Below are positions 35,225 to 36,095 of a stretch of DNA of 36,095 nucleotides, in pieces; positions within the stretch are counted from its first letter, which is position 1; the number at the start of each line of letters is the position of its first letter. Source of the DNA: Alteromonas lipotrueiana (lineage in GTDB: Bacteria > Pseudomonadota > Gammaproteobacteria > Enterobacterales > Alteromonadaceae). The notes beneath the pieces are model-generated. The model ran no database searches and was not told where the DNA came from. It saw only the letters and a list, made by a program, of their open reading frames with translations. The stretch lies in assembly GCF_019249245.1 (NCBI RefSeq), contig NZ_JAESDK010000029.1:1-36095 (forward strand). Direction: 5' to 3'. The position numbers and the translations under genes are program-made.

Positions 35225-35252
35225 CTTGAAAACATTTTGAATGATTCTATAT
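35225..35252 (+). promoter_or_regulatory. Sigma-32-like heat-shock promoter
   Basis: CTTGAAA (35225-35231) is a perfect -35 for sigma-32. Thirteen bases later TTCTATAT (35245-35252) matches five of eight positions of the -10 CCCCATAT. The predicted start, near 35258-35260, lies upstream of the structured leader of the small heat-shock gene. Confidence 0.6.
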
Positions 35253-35253
35253 A

Positions 35254-35347
35254 GGTATTGTCGACGCTGCATAAGCGGGTCGACAATACCGCCGCCGGCT
35301 TGCCGGGGCATAACTTAAACATATTGCTTTTAATCGAGGATATGACT
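35254..35347 (+). promoter_or_regulatory. ROSE-like RNA thermometer leader of the first small heat-shock gene
   Basis: Three successive hairpins. I: GGTATTGTCGAC (35254-35265) with GTCGACAATACC (35279-35290), 12 perfect bp, partly upstream of the expected transcript start. II: GCCGCCGGC (35291-35299) with GCCGGGGC (35302-35309), one bulged G. III: AUAUU-G-CUU (35321-35329) with GAGGAUAU (35336-35343), eight pairs with a bulged G, sequestering the Shine-Dalgarno. The conserved UUGCU with a bulged G opposite the ribosome binding site is the hallmark of ROSE thermometers, known from ibpA. Confidence 0.75.
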
Positions 35348-35800
35348 ATGCGTACTATCGATCTATCTCCACTTTACCGTTCTTTCATTGGTTCTGACCG
35401 TCTTGCATCGTTAATTGATGCTGCCAACCGGGCTGACAACCAAAGTACTTATCCGCCTTACAACATTGAGTTGCTGGATGAAAACCAATACCGAATTTCT
35501 ATGGCGGTAGCAGGCTTCACTCAGAAAGATATTACCCTTGAGGCGCAAAACAATACGCTGACTATTCAGGGCAAAAAATCTGAAGCGACTGAGACAAAAG
35601 AGCGAAAATTCCTGCACAAAGGCATTTCTGAAAAGAACTTTGAGCGTAAGTTTCAGCTTGGCGACCATGTAAAGGTACTGAATGCAAACATGGCTGACGG
35701 CCTGTTGCATATCGACCTTGAACGCCAAATTCCTGAAGCCAAAAAGCCGCGTCGCATCGAAATTGGCAGTCGTGCAATTGAGCACAAAAACGACGAGTAA
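35348..35800 (+). CDS. ibpA: Small heat-shock protein, IbpA-like (Hsp20), first copy
   Basis: ATP-independent chaperone that holds unfolding proteins in aggregates for DnaK/ClpB. I start at ATG 35348 (150 residues), eight bases after GAGGA, because MRTIDLSPLYRSFIGSDRL matches the N terminus of E. coli IbpA; an ATG at 35342 adds two residues, and the open frame upstream to 35258 is leader. The alpha-crystallin core runs from about YPPYNIELLDENQYRISMAV to LLHIDLERQIPEAKKPRRIEI, including ISEKNFERKFQL. The C-terminal I-x-I-type motif is RIEIGSR. Control is expected through the sigma-32-like promoter and the thermometer. A nearly identical copy follows. Confidence 0.95.
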   Translation: MRTIDLSPLYRSFIGSDRLASLIDAANRADNQSTYPPYNIELLDENQYRISMAVAGFTQKDITLEAQNNTLTIQGKKSEATETKERKFLHKGISEKNFERKFQLGDHVKVLNANMADGLLHIDLERQIPEAKKPRRIEIGSRAIEHKNDE

Positions 35801-35820
35801 GTTATAACAGGTAGTAAAGT

Positions 35821-35842
35821 GGGCCTGGAATATCCCGGGCCC
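35821..35842 (+). other. GC-rich hairpin between the two small heat-shock genes
   Basis: GGGCCTGG (35821-35828) pairs with CCGGGCCC (35835-35842), eight pairs with one G-U, around a 6-base loop. No T-run follows, so it is not a classical terminator. It may stabilise the upstream mRNA end or serve as the first hairpin of the second thermometer. I see no separate sigma-32 promoter between the genes. Confidence 0.6.
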
Positions 35843-35879
35843 TTACAGTGTGTTGCTGAATAATCAGGACACCAATCAC

Positions 35880-35904
35880 ATATTGCTTAATAAAGGGTAT
35901 GACT
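35880..35904 (+). promoter_or_regulatory. ROSE-like RNA thermometer of the second small heat-shock gene
   Basis: AUAUU-G-CUU (35880-35888) pairs with AAGGGUAU (35893-35900) in eight pairs with a bulged G, covering the ribosome binding site. The left arm is identical to that of the first copy, while the right arm differs at four positions and still pairs, using A-U and G-U alternatives. The start codon follows at 35905. Confidence 0.7.
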
Positions 35905-36095
35905 ATGCGAAACATTGATTTTTCTCCACTTTATCGTTCTTTCATTGGTTCTGACCGTCTTGCATCGCTAATGGATGCTGCTAACCGGGCTGACAACCAA
36001 AGTACCTATCCGCCTTATAACATTGAGTTGCTGGATGAAAACCAATACCGAATTTCTATGGCGGTAGCAGGCTTCACTCAGAAAGATATTACCCT
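35905..36095 (+). CDS. Small heat-shock protein, IbpA-like, second copy (cut by window end)
   Basis: Partial tandem paralogue; 63 codons are seen before the window ends. The opening MRNIDFSPLYRSFIGSDRLASLMD differs from the first copy in T3N, L6F and I22M only. By my count 12 of 191 bases differ, six of them in the first 20, and the last 77 bases in the window are identical. It lies 104 bp after the first copy, probably in the same transcript. The rest of the gene, and whether it diverges, cannot be seen. Confidence 0.93.
   Translation, partial: MRNIDFSPLYRSFIGSDRLASLMDAANRADNQSTYPPYNIELLDENQYRISMAVAGFTQKDIT

Noticed and set aside
35258..35347. 30-residue N-terminal extension of the first small heat-shock protein
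   Set aside because: The extension would start inside a perfect inverted repeat and contains no family sequence; GAGGA and IbpA similarity place the start at 35348.
1..36095. CRISPR array, insertion sequence or prophage
   Set aside because: No regularly spaced repeats, no transposase or phage protein in any frame; the short repeats at 171-252 are too few and too variable in spacing.

Overview
The window looks like chromosomal DNA of a marine gammaproteobacterium of the Alteromonadales (Alteromonas/Aestuariibacter-like). This rests on protein character and on synteny shared with enterobacteria (nhaB-dsbB; yoaA-tsaB-slp/yeaY-fadD-rnd; ycgL-ycgM-ycgN; hisGDCBHAFI), not on a database search. There is no tRNA, rRNA, CRISPR array, transposase or phage gene.

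Layout. 1-1806 is a gene-poor accessory stretch: a GNAT acetyltransferase and a small membrane protein, both on the minus strand, with attC-like structures and short GAGTGACTGTCCT repeats, then about 690 bp without a credible gene that ends in two CTACT-N3-AGTAG dyads before nhaB. 1807-4482 (+) is nhaB-dsbB-GNAT. 4494-14728 (-) is a long co-oriented block. Read in its direction it runs yoaA, tsaB, a 100-aa unknown, a Slp lipoprotein, an alpha/beta hydrolase, fadD, rnd, ycgL, an MltB-like transglycosylase, an FAH-family hydrolase and ycgN. It is broken by terminators after slp and fadD and by a possible FadR site before fadD.

14912-22335 (+) is a tightly coupled nine-gene operon for a Mrp-type cation/proton antiporter. 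Its order is E-F-G-(MbhD/E fusion)-B-C-D-D-small-D. That is the order of the antiporter half of archaeal Mbh/Mbx complexes, with three D-type antiporter subunits, a small unnamed two-helix protein and no full-length MrpA. It converges, with a 30-bp overlap, on a cytoplasmic GH13 amylase gene and a TauE/SafE permease (both -).

24705-26944 (+) holds DUF2244, TraB/GumN and SYLF-lipoprotein genes. 27088-34415 is the complete histidine operon with a readable attenuator: a leader peptide with four His codons, then mutually exclusive hairpins and a terminator. 34539-35195 encodes a short single-helix signal peptidase I. The window ends in two tandem, nearly identical ibpA-like small heat-shock genes. 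The first has a sigma-32-like promoter, and both have a ROSE-like RNA thermometer over the ribosome binding site.

The best leads are the Mbh-ordered Mrp operon with its small subunit, the paired ROSE-like thermometers on the duplicated heat-shock genes, the his attenuator logic, the terminator fused to the rnd start, and the nhaB dyads.
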